A stretch of DNA of 64,000 bases from Neorhizobium sp. (GTDB lineage Bacteria > Pseudomonadota > Alphaproteobacteria > Rhizobiales > Rhizobiaceae), in assembly GCA_028283725.1 (NCBI GenBank), contig JAPWKC010000004.1, positions 434,001-498,000 on the forward strand, in the 5' to 3' direction. The notes under the pieces are model-generated. The model was not told the origin of the DNA. It saw only the letters and a program-made list of their open reading frames with translations, and ran no database searches. Positions 38,255 to 46,157 of the stretch are shown here, piece by piece. The position numbers and the translations under genes are program-made. Position 1 is the first letter of the stretch. The number at the start of each line of letters is the position of its first letter.

Positions 38255-38646
38255 TTCCGCTGCCTGACGATCTCGTGGTCTCTGAATCCTTCGAATTCGC
38301 TATGTCGCCTGATCCTGACAACAATGATCATTTGCGCCACGTTTGCGCTGACGCGTTCGCTTGGCTACCAGACATCCGTCAGAATATTTGTCCGACCCCT
38401 GACCTTTCTCGTCGGAATATCCGTGGTTCTGGTTATCATTGATCCAAGATACGCCATCCATCAAGATACGCCATCCATCAGGAAAACCTGACGATCGCGG
38501 AAGACATGGTTGGGTCGTGGCGAGGCGTTTTCGGTCACAAAAACATTGCCGGACCGGCGGCATCGACCCTAATCCTTTGTCCGCTTCTGGCTCCCATCGG
38601 CCTATCCCGGTGGACCAGAATCACCTTCAGAGGTTTTCCTGGATGA
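38255..38646 (+). pseudogene. O-antigen ligase/polymerase (Wzy_C family) fragment, frameshifted by tandem duplication
   Basis: The first frame reads SWSLNPSNSLCRLILTT, then membrane segments (FLVGISVVLVIIDPRYAIHQ), and stops after DTPSIRKT. Dropping one copy of the 17-bp duplication restores the frame: NLTIAEDMVGSWRGVFGHKN followed by IAGPAASTLIL. WRGVFGHKN-x-AG is the hallmark of O-antigen ligase/ExoQ-type polymerases. Only about 130 codons of an expected 400 or more remain; both ends are missing. The functional gene would polymerise or attach a surface polysaccharide. Confidence 0.82.
38447..38480 (+). repeat. perfect 17-bp tandem duplication
   Basis: AGATACGCCATCCATCA occurs twice head to tail (38447-38463 and 38464-38480). 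It lies inside the O-antigen ligase remnant and shifts its frame. Confidence 0.97.
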
Positions 38647-38738
38647 TATAAAGTCACCCCCGTCTCGACCGTGCCCTATTTCGCTTGCTATTTTCCGAGA
38701 GGAAGCGGCTACGTCACTCTTTGAAACGGAGAATGCAA

Positions 38739-38858
38739 ATGGCCAAGGGTCAAGTACGCGGCAATAAAGAAGCAAGGAAGCCCAAGAAGGACAAGGCCGA
38801 GAAAGCAGCGGCACCGACATTGGGGTCGCAAGTGAAGGACAGTTCGGCCAAGAAGTAA
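38739..38858 (+). CDS. small basic protein (39 aa)
   Basis: This lysine-rich peptide MAKGQVRGNKEARKPKKDKA ... SSAKK has about a third basic residues and no hydrophobic segment. I recall short proteins beginning in this way from Rhizobiaceae genomes, always unnamed. CGGAG lies 8 bases before the ATG and codon use is orderly. Its charge suggests nucleic-acid contact, but this is only a guess. A GC-rich hairpin (38878-38909) follows the stop. Confidence 0.7.
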   Translation: MAKGQVRGNKEARKPKKDKAEKAAAPTLGSQVKDSSAKK

Positions 38859-39611
38859 TTCGCTTGAGCAGATAGCCCCGCCCTGTAGAAATGCGGAGGG
38901 CGGGGCCTGTTCGATAGGGCAAAGCCGGGTTCTCAGGCCTTGCAGCGAGAGAGCGCATCTCGCATCTGCATATTGCCTTATATGAGGTATCAGTCTGCCC
39001 GTGATCTCGTGGATATTGAACGGCGCGGCTTCCCGATCGGCTTTGGCTCGCCGTATTGCAGATACAAGCGGCGGCAATCAACAAATTGCCCCAGCCTTCG
39101 CAGATGCCTCAAGCAAAGATCATGCAGACCTCGCGAGCGACTTAACGGCTACGCGCGCCACGTTGCCCGTCCCAGATCGATTGCTGCACGACTTAAGGGG
39201 AGACTCTACCGCTTCCGTGACCACTGCAGGGCTGTGGTGAGCGAATGGCATCTGCTGTTGCGCAAACAAAAAGCGGCTTTGTCGGCCTCAGCCTGAATAA
39301 GGCGGGGCATCGGGGCGTGACCAATTTAACGCGAGTGGCCTCAGGGCTGTGGTGAGCGAACGCAAGGACAACGCCGGCCGGTGTCGAAGCGACGCACCAG
39401 TGGAGCATCCCGACGCCAAGCGAAAGACGCCTCGAAATGCGTGCGCCAGACAACGAGGCACCGTTTCGACCATCATGATCGCCGGGAAATTCGAACCGGC
39501 TCCGACCAGGCGCTCAGAACCAAAAAAGGACCGCGTTCGGAATAAAGCCTCTTGCACGCTTCGTAGATTCGTTCTAAACGCCCAGCACCACTCGCGAATT
39601 TCGCATCGGAT
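38859..39611. other. intergenic region with hairpin and direct repeats
   Basis: It has a hairpin CCCCGCCCT/AGGGCGGGG soon after the 39-aa gene and a 19-bp direct repeat at 39227 and 39342. I found no supported coding sequence in 750 bases. It may be decayed sequence, since it borders the O-antigen ligase remnant. Confidence 0.45.
39227..39360 (+). repeat. 19-bp direct repeat, 115 bases apart
   Basis: CAGGGCTGTGGTGAGCGAA is present at 39227-39245 and again, exactly, at 39342-39360. The segment between does not encode a recognisable element. Confidence 0.85.
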
Positions 39612-39685
39612 GGCCTCGTGGCGGAGTGGTGACGCAGAGGACTGCAAATCCTTGTACCCCGGTTCAATTCCGGGCGAGGCCTCCA
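39612..39685 (+). tRNA. tRNA-Cys (anticodon GCA)
   Basis: This is a 74-nt cloverleaf: acceptor GGCCTCG/CGAGGCC, anticodon loop CTGCAAA (GCA), T-loop GGTTCAATTCC, and an encoded CCA. Confidence 0.95.
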
Positions 39686-40098
39686 TCCGAACCTTTTCTT
39701 AGTTGTCATCCCTTTTGGGGTCGATGTCGAAGCCATCGGATGGTCCGCTTTGACCCGATAGGCTCTGATAAGCGTGCGATGGGTAAACGCGATATCTTCG
39801 CTCCTGCCCCCTATCGCTTGATAGTGATGCCGCCACCCTGCCAGGAACAAAGCCTGAAGCGGTGCCGTCATTCAGGCGAACGCAGCTTAAGTCGTCCATG
39901 CCGGGATCTGCCACGCGGCGATCACCAGTGCCTTCCCCGCTTTCACCGGAACGGACAACAAACGAGATCGTCGTTTGCGCCCGCATGCGAGGCTCGTGAG
40001 AAAGGCCGCCCGAATGGACGGCCTTTTGATGCGGACTGCGATTTAGGCAGAACCATGCGCGCATCGCTGACCACTCAGCGCGCACGTCCTGCACGTCA
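39686..40098. other. intergenic region after tRNA-Cys
   Basis: No supported gene was seen in 413 bases. A bidirectional hairpin lies at 40001-40027. Confidence 0.4.
40001..40027. terminator. hairpin with T-tail
   Basis: AAAGGCCG pairs with CGGCCTTT around a 10-nt loop, with TTTT on the plus side. It may end a transcript coming from the tRNA-Cys side, or act as terminator for the minus-strand 55-aa gene upstream. Confidence 0.6.
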
Positions 40099-40266
40099 TC
40101 AAAATACGGCAATGTATTTCAGCAGCGAGACAATGCCGATCAAGACGACGATAATCTGGATGATCTGCTTCATCCTCGCATCGACCGGCAGGCGTGCGAC
40201 GAGGTAAAGCACCAGTACGATGACGAGAAACGTGATCAGGATGCTGATCAAAACGGAAGTAGCCAA
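40099..40266 (-). CDS. Thivi_2564-type small membrane protein (55 aa, TTG start)
   Basis: The sequence ATSVLISILITFLVIVLVLY, a short loop with LPVDARMKQIIQ, and a second span (IIVVLIGIVSLLKYIAVF) make a two-span hairpin. This is the pattern of the Thivi_2564 family of tiny membrane proteins. There is no ATG; the start is TTG at 40266, with a perfect AAGGAG 8 bases upstream. The function of the family is unknown. Confidence 0.8.
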   Translation of the reverse strand: MATSVLISILITFLVIVLVLYLVARLPVDARMKQIIQIIVVLIGIVSLLKYIAVF

Positions 40267-41143
40267 GCCCCAACTCCTTGTAATGAAATGCCATACGGCA
40301 TTCTAGGGTAACTATGGGGCCGTTCTGAAATTGGAAGGGTGGCATCACCACTTTAATTTCAACCTCACGGCAAAACGTCCCTTGCCCCATGAAGGCCAAT
40401 TTCAGCGGCAGCCTGGCCATCCGACGCATCATTGCACTGCGTCTGATCGCGCGGCCGGCGACGATGCAACGAGCTTACTCCGCATCCTCAGGATCCGGTC
40501 AGGAACAAACCGTTAATGCCCGCCTGAAGAAGCAAAGTCTGAAAAATGCGCGCAAGCAAAGAAGGGTCGGCCCGCGGGGCACACCATCGCCACAATTGAT
40601 CGGCACCGGATCGATATGACGCTTCGGGCGATCGGGGGATGGCTCCGAAGACGTGGCACAATGTGGCGGCACAAAATTAACTTGCTCGTCGTTTCTTCGG
40701 CCGCGTTCGACGCTGATGATTGCCCGGCAACGTTGGGAAAATACCTTGCGCAGGCCGCTCAAGACCGCCATCCGCGGCAATATCGTCTCGGTAGCCCCCG
40801 TCATACCGATTGGATTTTTCCGGCAGCACAATCGCCTGAGTGTCGTTTACGAATGCGGAAAAACCATGCGGGCATGCGGCTCCGCATCCGTGATGCCCGG
40901 TGCACGACGCGATTTTCCAAGCTGGCAGGATGGTGGGTCATGAATGATATTGGACGCCGTCCACCACGGACTGACCACACCTGCGACCTGGCGGCCAGAT
41001 CACAAATCCTGCTTGCGAATCACGGACTTCTCACCGATCTTCAACCAGCGGCACGCCATACGGGAACTGTCGCTGCAAACCGAATATGCAGGCCCACGAG
41101 GTCACAAACCGCAATGGTTTGGACCTGACGTCAGGACATCCGC
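40267..41143. other. long region without a supported gene
   Basis: In 877 bases, open frames of up to 170 codons exist on both strands, but their composition (rich in R, S, H, P) and lack of ribosome sites argue against coding. I name nothing here. It may be decayed sequence. Confidence 0.45.
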
Positions 41144-41452
41144 ATGCTCACCGGACTGATCGACAGCTTCTTCCACACCGTGCCCATCACCCCTTCTCTC
41201 AAGCACATTTTGCAGGCCATTGTGCGCACGCCATTGGGCGGCATTGCCAATCTCTGCCTCACCTGCGTGCTGATCGCCGGCTCCGGCTTTCTGTCGCTTC
41301 TGGCGGTCGCCGGCATTTTCGATATCTCCAGTTGGCGGGACGGACGACATGTGCGCAACACGGTCTTCCAGGCACTGGGCGCAGCAGCGTCCGTCGGCGC
41401 GCTCGTCCTCTGTCAGGCCTTCCTGCCGGCCATCCCTCTTACCTCGATCTGA
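41144..41452 (+). CDS. hypothetical membrane protein (102 aa)
   Basis: This is an unrecognised two-span protein. An amphipathic N-terminus (MLTGLIDSFFHTVPITPSLK) precedes a first long hydrophobic stretch (LTCVLIAGSGFLSLLAVAGI), a charged loop (SSWRDGRHVR) and a second span (ALGAAASVGALVLCQAFLP). GC-rich third positions and an AGGAC about 7 bases before the ATG support it. It lies among other small membrane-protein genes. Confidence 0.62.
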   Translation: MLTGLIDSFFHTVPITPSLKHILQAIVRTPLGGIANLCLTCVLIAGSGFLSLLAVAGIFDISSWRDGRHVRNTVFQALGAAASVGALVLCQAFLPAIPLTSI

Positions 41453-41920
41453 GCGGCCGCGCCTGTCGCAATGCCATGCCTCTCGGGAGACACTTCATTT
41501 CGGGCGAGATTGCTGTGTGAGGGCCCGCAGTTGCTGCATTGCAATTAAATAAGCGCGCTCCTCTCCCCTTGCGTGATGGCGCTCTGCGCATCGCCGCAGG
41601 AAAGCCAGATGCATCGCCCTTATCAGCCTCCTCATCATCACCTTCTCCCTTGCCCGTCATGTGCCGGAGTTTTTTCGCGCATCGCAGTCGAATATCTCAG
41701 ACGCCTCTCCGACATGACGCCGAACGGGGCGTGCTGCAACGGCTATCGTGTTTCCCAATATTTCGTTTTGAGGCCGAGCCTGCTTTTCCCGTAAAACGCC
41801 CGGAAACCATCGCCACTGCGTAGTTTTCCCAATTGTGGCAATCTCGTGTCAGACGTAGTCTCACCCTCGCATCATCAGGTTGGGCTCGGCACACAAGAAG
41901 GCCAGTCCGGGAGGTTTGGA
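41453..41920. other. intergenic region, possible relic of a small membrane protein
   Basis: No gene with a start was found. A frame near 41605-41720 reads CIALISLLIITFSLARHVPE without any ATG, GTG or TTG before a stop. It could be a decayed small membrane protein. Confidence 0.4.
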
Positions 41921-42049
41921 ATGCCGGTCGAAATCGCCATCACCACAGGGCTTGCCATCGGCATCGCTCTTCTCTTCCATAGGCTCGCGGCAATGGTCGC
42001 GACATTCCGCGAAAATCTCGCCGGCATCCGTCGCACCTATTCGGAATAG
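41921..42049 (+). CDS. tiny membrane protein (42 aa)
   Basis: MPVEIAITTGLAIGIALLFH is one membrane span, followed by a short helix RLAAMVATFRENLAGIRRTY. GGGAGG lies 6 bases before the ATG. I recognise no family. It is one of several very short single-span proteins between 41 and 44 kb. Confidence 0.65.
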   Translation: MPVEIAITTGLAIGIALLFHRLAAMVATFRENLAGIRRTYSE

Positions 42050-42513
42050 AGCGGATAGAACGGCGATGGTTTAGGTGTTGCCGGGGCCAAGGCCTGGCGG
42101 GCGCTTCTGCGTCTTTACGAGCGCGCGAACGACCTGCCCCTTCGTCATCGGGATTTCCGAGAAGCGATGGTGACATTCGCGCCGATCGCGTCGCGATTCG
42201 CCGTCAAGTGAGCGCACCGTCGCTGTCGCGCCATCGTCAGATTTTGCGTCGATCGCTGCCCTTTCAGCCACCGTGCGCACCACTCACGCCCGCACTTGTG
42301 CCGCGATGGTGCAGGTCCTGTGGGTATTTACCGCCGAGTAACCCTTTCTCGTAACGTCTCTGGAACCATCAGTCGCCGCAGCGATGATGACGCCGCCGCA
42401 GGATTCCCCTCTGGTTACCCAGCCTGCGGCGGGAGGTCCGGCGTGGCGGATCACACGCGATAAGCGTGCGCCGGCCTCCTGACCAGCTTCAAAACACGAG
42501 AAAAGGATGACCG
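42050..42513. other. intergenic region, nothing identified
   Basis: No supported gene, RNA or repeat was seen in 464 bases. It should hold the promoter of the 28-aa gene. Confidence 0.4.
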
Positions 42514-42600
42514 ATGGGACAGTGGATGACCCTTTTGATGGCGCTTGCCGCGATTGCCGCCATCGTCCTGGTCGCGTCGCGCTTCTTCGGTCAATTCTGA
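42514..42600 (+). CDS. tiny membrane peptide (28 aa)
   Basis: MGQWMTLLMALAAIAAIVLV plus ASRFFGQF is a single hydrophobic helix with a short basic end. AAAAGGA lies 8 bases before the ATG. It is too short for family assignment. Its position 100 bases before a DUF982 gene and next to similar peptides supports it as a real small protein, but peptide detection would be needed. Confidence 0.5.
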   Translation: MGQWMTLLMALAAIAAIVLVASRFFGQF

Positions 42601-42652
42601 CGGAGTTTTTGCTCGAACAGGCCGGCACTGCTCATAAAACCGAGAAGAGACA

Positions 42653-42677
42653 GGAACTCGAACCGAAACTTTGCGTT
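42653..42677 (+). promoter_or_regulatory. EcfG/RpoE2-type general stress promoter (exact match)
   Basis: GGAAC at 42653-42657, 16 bases, then CGTT at 42674-42677: a perfect fit to the alphaproteobacterial EcfG consensus GGAAC-N16/17-CGTT. The predicted transcript start is about 20 bases before the ATG of the DUF982 gene at 42705. Confidence 0.7.
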
Positions 42678-42704
42678 TGTAGCGCCGCAATGAAGGTTCG
42701 AGTG

Positions 42705-42962
42705 ATGAATAACGACACGATAGATGGCGGCTCCCTTTGGAGCCGTCCGGTCCGGGTGCGGATCGGCTACGGTTTTGCAGAAGCGGTGCGCAGCCCGGAG
42801 CAAGCGCTCGAATATCTGCGGTGGCGATGGCCGGTGCGTGAAGGCTATCACTATGGCGAGGCGCTTCACGCCTGCGTCACCTTCGTACAGAACAGATTGC
42901 CCATCGAGGACGTGCGCGACAGGTTCGTGGCGGCCAGCATCGAGGCGAGCATGCTCGGGTGA
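42705..42962 (+). CDS. DUF982-domain protein 1 (85 aa)
   Basis: This is a DUF982 family member. After a variable N-terminus comes WSRPVRVRIGYGFAEAV, then EQALEYLRWRWPVREGYHY, GEALHACVTFV and RDRFVAASIEA, matching the family order (PV-x-V, A-x(2)-L-x(3)-WP, C, and a final helix). DUF982 proteins are small, soluble, abundant in rhizobia and of unknown function. The ATG at 42705 was preferred over one five codons upstream because AAGG precedes it and the stress-type promoter at 42653 would start transcription just before it. Two paralogues follow within 3 kb. Confidence 0.85.
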   Translation: MNNDTIDGGSLWSRPVRVRIGYGFAEAVRSPEQALEYLRWRWPVREGYHYGEALHACVTFVQNRLPIEDVRDRFVAASIEASMLG

Positions 42963-43159
42963 CAGGCGGTCACCCCCGGAACGCCGGCATTTGCAGGCCC
43001 TGCCCGTGACGACAGCATGCAAGCGCGCCACAATTGGTAACAACTGTTTAACGCTACTTCTTGGGCGCTCCGTTAACGTTTCAGCAATAGAACGGCGTGG
43101 ACGGCGATGTTGCCGTTATGTCCTTATCAGAAGGATCGCCATGACGGCGATGTTCAAGC

Positions 43160-43258
43160 ATGAAGCTCTCCGTTTCGGAAACCGTATTGGCCCTTGCCAC
43201 CGCCGCATCGCTGTTCAGCCTGTTCTACGTCGGAACCATGTTCATTCAGCTGTTCTGA
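43160..43258 (+). CDS. tiny membrane peptide (32 aa), tentative
   Basis: MKLSVSETVLALATAASLFS then LFYVGTMFIQLF forms one amphipathic or hydrophobic helix. The reading is attractive, but the ribosome site is weak (only AAGGAT, 20 bases upstream). It fits the local pattern of very short membrane proteins. Confidence 0.4.
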   Translation: MKLSVSETVLALATAASLFSLFYVGTMFIQLF

Positions 43259-43704
43259 CCGTTTTCGGCTCCGACTTCATCCGCTCATGACGGGCGGGGG
43301 TTGATGCGATGAACGACTGTCGTTGTGCCGGTCCGGCCGGACAGCGTCTCAGCTTTCGATATCGCGCCTCCTCTCCCCTCATCATGGGATGCATGCAGCC
43401 GTGCCTCCTACTGCCCCCCGGACACCCAGCCCCCCGGACACGGGCATTGACGCAATGGCATCATGCGCGCAACCGCCTCGGGTCGCTGCGCCATCGATCC
43501 GTCTGATGCGCGTCCTGTCGCTCGTTCCGCCACGCATTCCGCCGCTCTGGCGGCCAGCAGGCGTGCGTGCTATGATCGAAGGATCGGTTGCTTGGAGGAG
43601 CGGCCGATGGGGCCGCCTCGTCGGCCGGAGGAAGGACAACAGGCGCGCGGATGCGTGTCATCCGGCATCTACCATGCCGGGCAATGCAGGCGGAGGAGGC
43701 CGGC
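43259..43704. other. intergenic region, nothing identified
   Basis: No supported gene was seen in 446 bases. It is GC-rich with proline-coding open frames that look like chance. Confidence 0.4.
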
Positions 43705-43809
43705 ATGCGCTATATCGATTTCTTGATGACCATCAATCCATTCGTCATCGGCGTGCTGGCGCTGGTGATCGCCTGCGGCGTCTATGACCATTGGATGCAG
43801 CCCAAATAG
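43705..43809 (+). CDS. tiny membrane peptide (34 aa)
   Basis: MRYIDFLMTINPFVIGVLAL and VIACGVYDHWMQPK make one membrane span with a short polar tail. GGAGGAGG lies 8-9 bases before the ATG, the best ribosome site among these small genes. No family is recognised. Confidence 0.6.
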   Translation: MRYIDFLMTINPFVIGVLALVIACGVYDHWMQPK

Positions 43810-43907
43810 GGTTTTTCGCTTTTTCCGTCACACATCCCCGTGTCGTGAGGCTCGCTGCCGCATATTCGGGACGATTGCTGCATCGCGCGTTGCGGAAACA
43901 CATGCCG

Positions 43908-44225
43908 TTATTCCTGGGGCCGCCCTGCTGATTTTTTCCGGCGGGCCTCTTGTCGTGCCTGCCTGCGCCTGCCCCACCAGACTTCAAGCCGGCGTCTCCG
44001 CCGTCTAACGAAGGAAAGATCGTGCGACAGGACGACGATGCCGACCGGAATCATCCAGTAACCGAGAATCGGGAGGAAGCCCAAGGTGCCTCCAACGATG
44101 AAAACCGAACCCAGCGACACCCGGCCGAGCCGAGATCGCGGCAGCGGAACAGAAAAATTCCACAGGACGAGCCGCCCGGTTTTCGGGTCGATGCCGAACT
44201 TTCGTGACGCCTTTTCCTGCTGCAA
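43908..44225 (-). CDS. small two-span membrane protein (105 aa)
   Basis: This is a conserved rhizobial type. An N-terminal soluble part (KFGIDPKTGRLVLWNFSVPL) is followed by two spans around GSVFIVGGTLGFLPILGYWM and IPVGIVVLSHDL, then a very basic tail (RRRRRRLEVWWGRRRQAR). The LGFLPILGYWM-x(2)-G-x(3)-L layout recurs in unnamed membrane proteins of the order. An exact general-stress promoter match lies on the same strand at 44372-44397, about 140 bases upstream. The function is unknown. Confidence 0.8.
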   Translation of the reverse strand: MQQEKASRKFGIDPKTGRLVLWNFSVPLPRSRLGRVSLGSVFIVGGTLGFLPILGYWMIPVGIVVLSHDLSFVRRRRRRLEVWWGRRRQARQEARRKKSAGRPQE

Positions 44226-44371
44226 GCCCTACTCCTTATGGGTTTCGCGCTTCAAGGACGCGACAGTTCGATGACGGGCAGATGGGGCCGGGCTGGGGAT
44301 AAAACAATGAAGACTGATTTTTTTTGAAAAAACCGCTTGGCAAAATCGAAAAGCATCAGTATTACCCCGCC

Positions 44372-44397
44372 AACGCCGCGGCGAGCGGCACTGTTCC
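44372..44397 (-). promoter_or_regulatory. EcfG/RpoE2-type promoter (exact match), overlapping tRNA-Asn start
   Basis: On the minus strand GGAAC (44393-44397), 17 bases, then CGTT (44372-44375). It points to the 105-aa membrane-protein gene. The -35 element lies over the first bases of the opposite-strand tRNA-Asn. Confidence 0.55.
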
Positions 44398-44469
44398 CTG
44401 GTAGCTCAGCGGTAGAGCATTCGACTGTTAATCGACAGGTCGCCGGTTCGAATCCGGCCCGGGGAGCCA
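44395..44469 (+). tRNA. tRNA-Asn (anticodon GUU)
   Basis: This is a 75-nt cloverleaf: acceptor TCCCTGG/CCGGGGA (one G-T pair), D-loop GCTCAGCGGTAGAGC, anticodon loop CTGTTAA (GTT), T-loop GGTTCGAATCC, and an encoded CCA. Confidence 0.95.
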
Positions 44470-44806
44470 TTTTTATCTCTTTGATAAGATTGGTAATTAG
44501 CCGCTAAATCTGGATCGTTGATCCAACTCGCCTTTTCCAAACCAAATCTTTGACGGCGCTTGCGCGACGCCCTTTCCGGGCAAAGTGAAAGCGATGAAGC
44601 CCGTGCTGTCGGCCGGTCCTTCGGCTTTTAACGTCCGCGCAGTCGAGAGCCGATGCCGATGACCGCTGGGCAAAGGTTGAAGCATGTTGCCTGAAAATGG
44701 CCTCCGGTTTCGGGAGAGGACATGCGCCGAAACAAGGACCTAAACTGCGTCACGCGCGACCGAAAGATCGCGATGCGCCTTGGTCGAACAGAAGGAACCG
44801 ATCGCC
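44470..44806. other. intergenic region after tRNA-Asn
   Basis: There is no supported gene up to the DUF982 start. An in-frame TTG at 44780 is an alternative start of that gene. No stress-promoter match was found here. Confidence 0.4.
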
Positions 44807-45052
44807 GTGAACGCTCACTGGAACAAGCCCGTCGTGGTCATGCTCGGCGAACCGCCGCAGGAAACCGAAATTTCCTCCCCTCAGGCCGCTGCCTGGGCGA
44901 TGATCGAGGACTGGCCGGTGGAAGACGGCACCGAGCTTGATCGCGCGCTTGCTGTGCTTGCAGCAGTCGATGCCGGCAAGAAGAGCCCTGATGATGCCCG
45001 CCGCGCCGTCGTCAGCGCTGCGCGCGAGGCCGGAATTCTCGTCAGCGCATAA
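44807..45052 (+). CDS. DUF982-domain protein 2 (81 aa)
   Basis: It shows HWNKPVVVMLGEPPQETEIS, AAAWAMIEDWPVEDGTELDR, ALAVLAAVDAGKKSPDDARR and AVVSAAREAGI, the DUF982 order. The family cysteine position is occupied by Val. There is no ATG in a good place; I use the GTG at 44807 with AGAAGGA upstream, while TTG at 44780 is the alternative. The first residues are therefore uncertain. It is about one third identical by eye to the copy at 45786. Confidence 0.8.
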   Translation: MNAHWNKPVVVMLGEPPQETEISSPQAAAWAMIEDWPVEDGTELDRALAVLAAVDAGKKSPDDARRAVVSAAREAGILVSA

Positions 45053-45080
45053 TGCCGGCACCAGAATTGATGCCAACAGA

Positions 45081-45542
45081 TCAGCCGCCCGTGCCGTTCT
45101 TTCCATTCGAACCGGGTGGCAGCATTCCTGGGGTAATGACGCGCTCACGACCCGTATCGGGCGCCGGCGTCACCATGCCGCCATCGTTCATGTCAGGCGC
45201 CTTCAGCACGCCACCGCAGGCGCCAAGCTTTTTCGACAGATCGCCGCCACGATCAACAGCAGCTCCACCGCCCTGATCGGCATCTGTGCCACCCGCCGCC
45301 TCGTTGCCGCCACCCGATGTGCCTTTGGGCAGTGCCTGCTCGCAACGCGCCAACGGTGCACCGGCATCACTATCCTGGGCCTCAGCGACAACATTGAAAC
45401 CACAGAGGCCGACCAAGGCGGCCGCCGATGCAGCGAGCCAGCGCAGACGCGTTGCGATTGCCGGGTTCTTACGTAACGGTATCGCGACTTCAGTTTTACC
45501 ACCTGCGCCTCGTGCCGCCGGCGATTGCAGTATTCTCTTCAT
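45081..45542 (-). CDS. periplasmic/secreted hypothetical protein (153 aa)
   Basis: A long basic n-region is followed by a hydrophobic segment (LRWLAASAAALVGLCGFNVV, about residues 32-51) and an AEAQD site that may be cleaved. The mature part is Gly/Pro/Asp-rich. It contains LSKKLGACGGVLKAPDMNDG, then MVTPAPDTGRERVITPGMLP, a motif order (C-x-GV-x-x-P, M-x-TPP, I-x-P) that I know from unnamed rhizobial proteins. GGAAGGA lies 8 bases before the ATG. A stress-type promoter candidate lies at 45606-45630. Confidence 0.75.
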   Translation of the reverse strand: MKRILQSPAARGAGGKTEVAIPLRKNPAIATRLRWLAASAAALVGLCGFNVVAEAQDSDAGAPLARCEQALPKGTSGGGNEAAGGTDADQGGGAAVDRGGDLSKKLGACGGVLKAPDMNDGGMVTPAPDTGRERVITPGMLPPGSNGKNGTGG

Positions 45543-45605
45543 CGACCGGTCCTTCCGTTTGTTTGTCTCTCCAAGCCCCCGCTTTTTATCGGGTGATGGA
45601 CACCG

Positions 45606-45630
45606 AACCGATCGGGGACGCAGCGGTTCC
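45606..45630 (-). promoter_or_regulatory. EcfG/RpoE2-type promoter candidate
   Basis: On the minus strand GGAAC (45626-45630), 16 bases, then GGTT (45606-45609). One base differs from CGTT. It is about 60 bases upstream of the 153-aa gene. Confidence 0.5.
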
Positions 45631-45726
45631 ATCAAGACCGCATTCCGGCAGCGCCTGGCGCTCGCTCGGCGGATCGTCATGGCCTTCCATTTCGCGACCA
45701 GAAGCTGCGATTTTTTCCCTTTGGGT

Positions 45727-45752
45727 GGAACTTTCTGGCGGTTCTGCGGGTT
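45727..45752 (+). promoter_or_regulatory. EcfG/RpoE2-type promoter candidate
   Basis: GGAAC (45727-45731), 17 bases, then GGTT (45749-45752). One base differs from CGTT. The predicted transcript start is about 25 bases before the DUF982 gene at 45786. Confidence 0.5.
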
Positions 45753-45785
45753 TGAGAGGGTTGGCACTTAGGGAGGAAACTGAAG

Positions 45786-46028
45786 ATGCCGCAGACCAGT
45801 TGGCAGAAGCCGGTAGAAGTCGTGTTCGGTTCGCTTGGATCGGAGACGGTGAATGGGCCATTCGAAGCACTCGTGCTTTTGACGGACAGGTGGCCCGACA
45901 TGAGGGGCCCGCATTTCGTGCGTGCCCGTAGCGCATGCCGCGCGGCACTCGACGGACGCCAGACGCCGGAGGAGGCGCGGCAGCAGTTTGAAGATGCCGT
46001 CAGCGAAGCGCGGCTGCATGTAAACTGA
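45786..46028 (+). CDS. DUF982-domain protein 3 (80 aa)
   Basis: SWQKPVEVVFGSLGSETVNG, FEALVLLTDRWPDMRGPHFV, RARSACRAALDGRQTPEEAR and FEDAVSEARLHV follow the DUF982 pattern completely, including the central cysteine. AGGGAGG lies 9 bases before the ATG. It is the third paralogue in 3.3 kb, and like the first it has a general-stress promoter candidate directly upstream. Confidence 0.87.
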   Translation: MPQTSWQKPVEVVFGSLGSETVNGPFEALVLLTDRWPDMRGPHFVRARSACRAALDGRQTPEEARQQFEDAVSEARLHVN

Positions 46029-46157
46029 AGCCGGGTATTGGCGCTTCTTTACACGATCGCATTTCATGACAGACGCCGCGGGTCGGGACGCCAGCCGTTT
46101 CGGCCCGCTCCCTATAGAATAACCCAATCATCAGGACGAACCCGGTTTTGGAGGCGC

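Noticed and set aside
40616..41128. 170-codon open frame in the accessory region
   Set aside because: Arg/Ser/His-rich, no ribosome site, overlapping open frames on both strands; I could not support it as a gene.
41605..41720. Membrane-like reading CIALISLLIITFSLARHVPE
   Set aside because: No start codon in frame after the preceding stop. Noted only as a possible relic.
43323..43787. 154-codon open frame across the 34-aa gene
   Set aside because: Low-quality composition (Arg/Pro/Ser/Gly-rich) and no ribosome site. The 34-aa frame with GGAGGAGG is the better reading.
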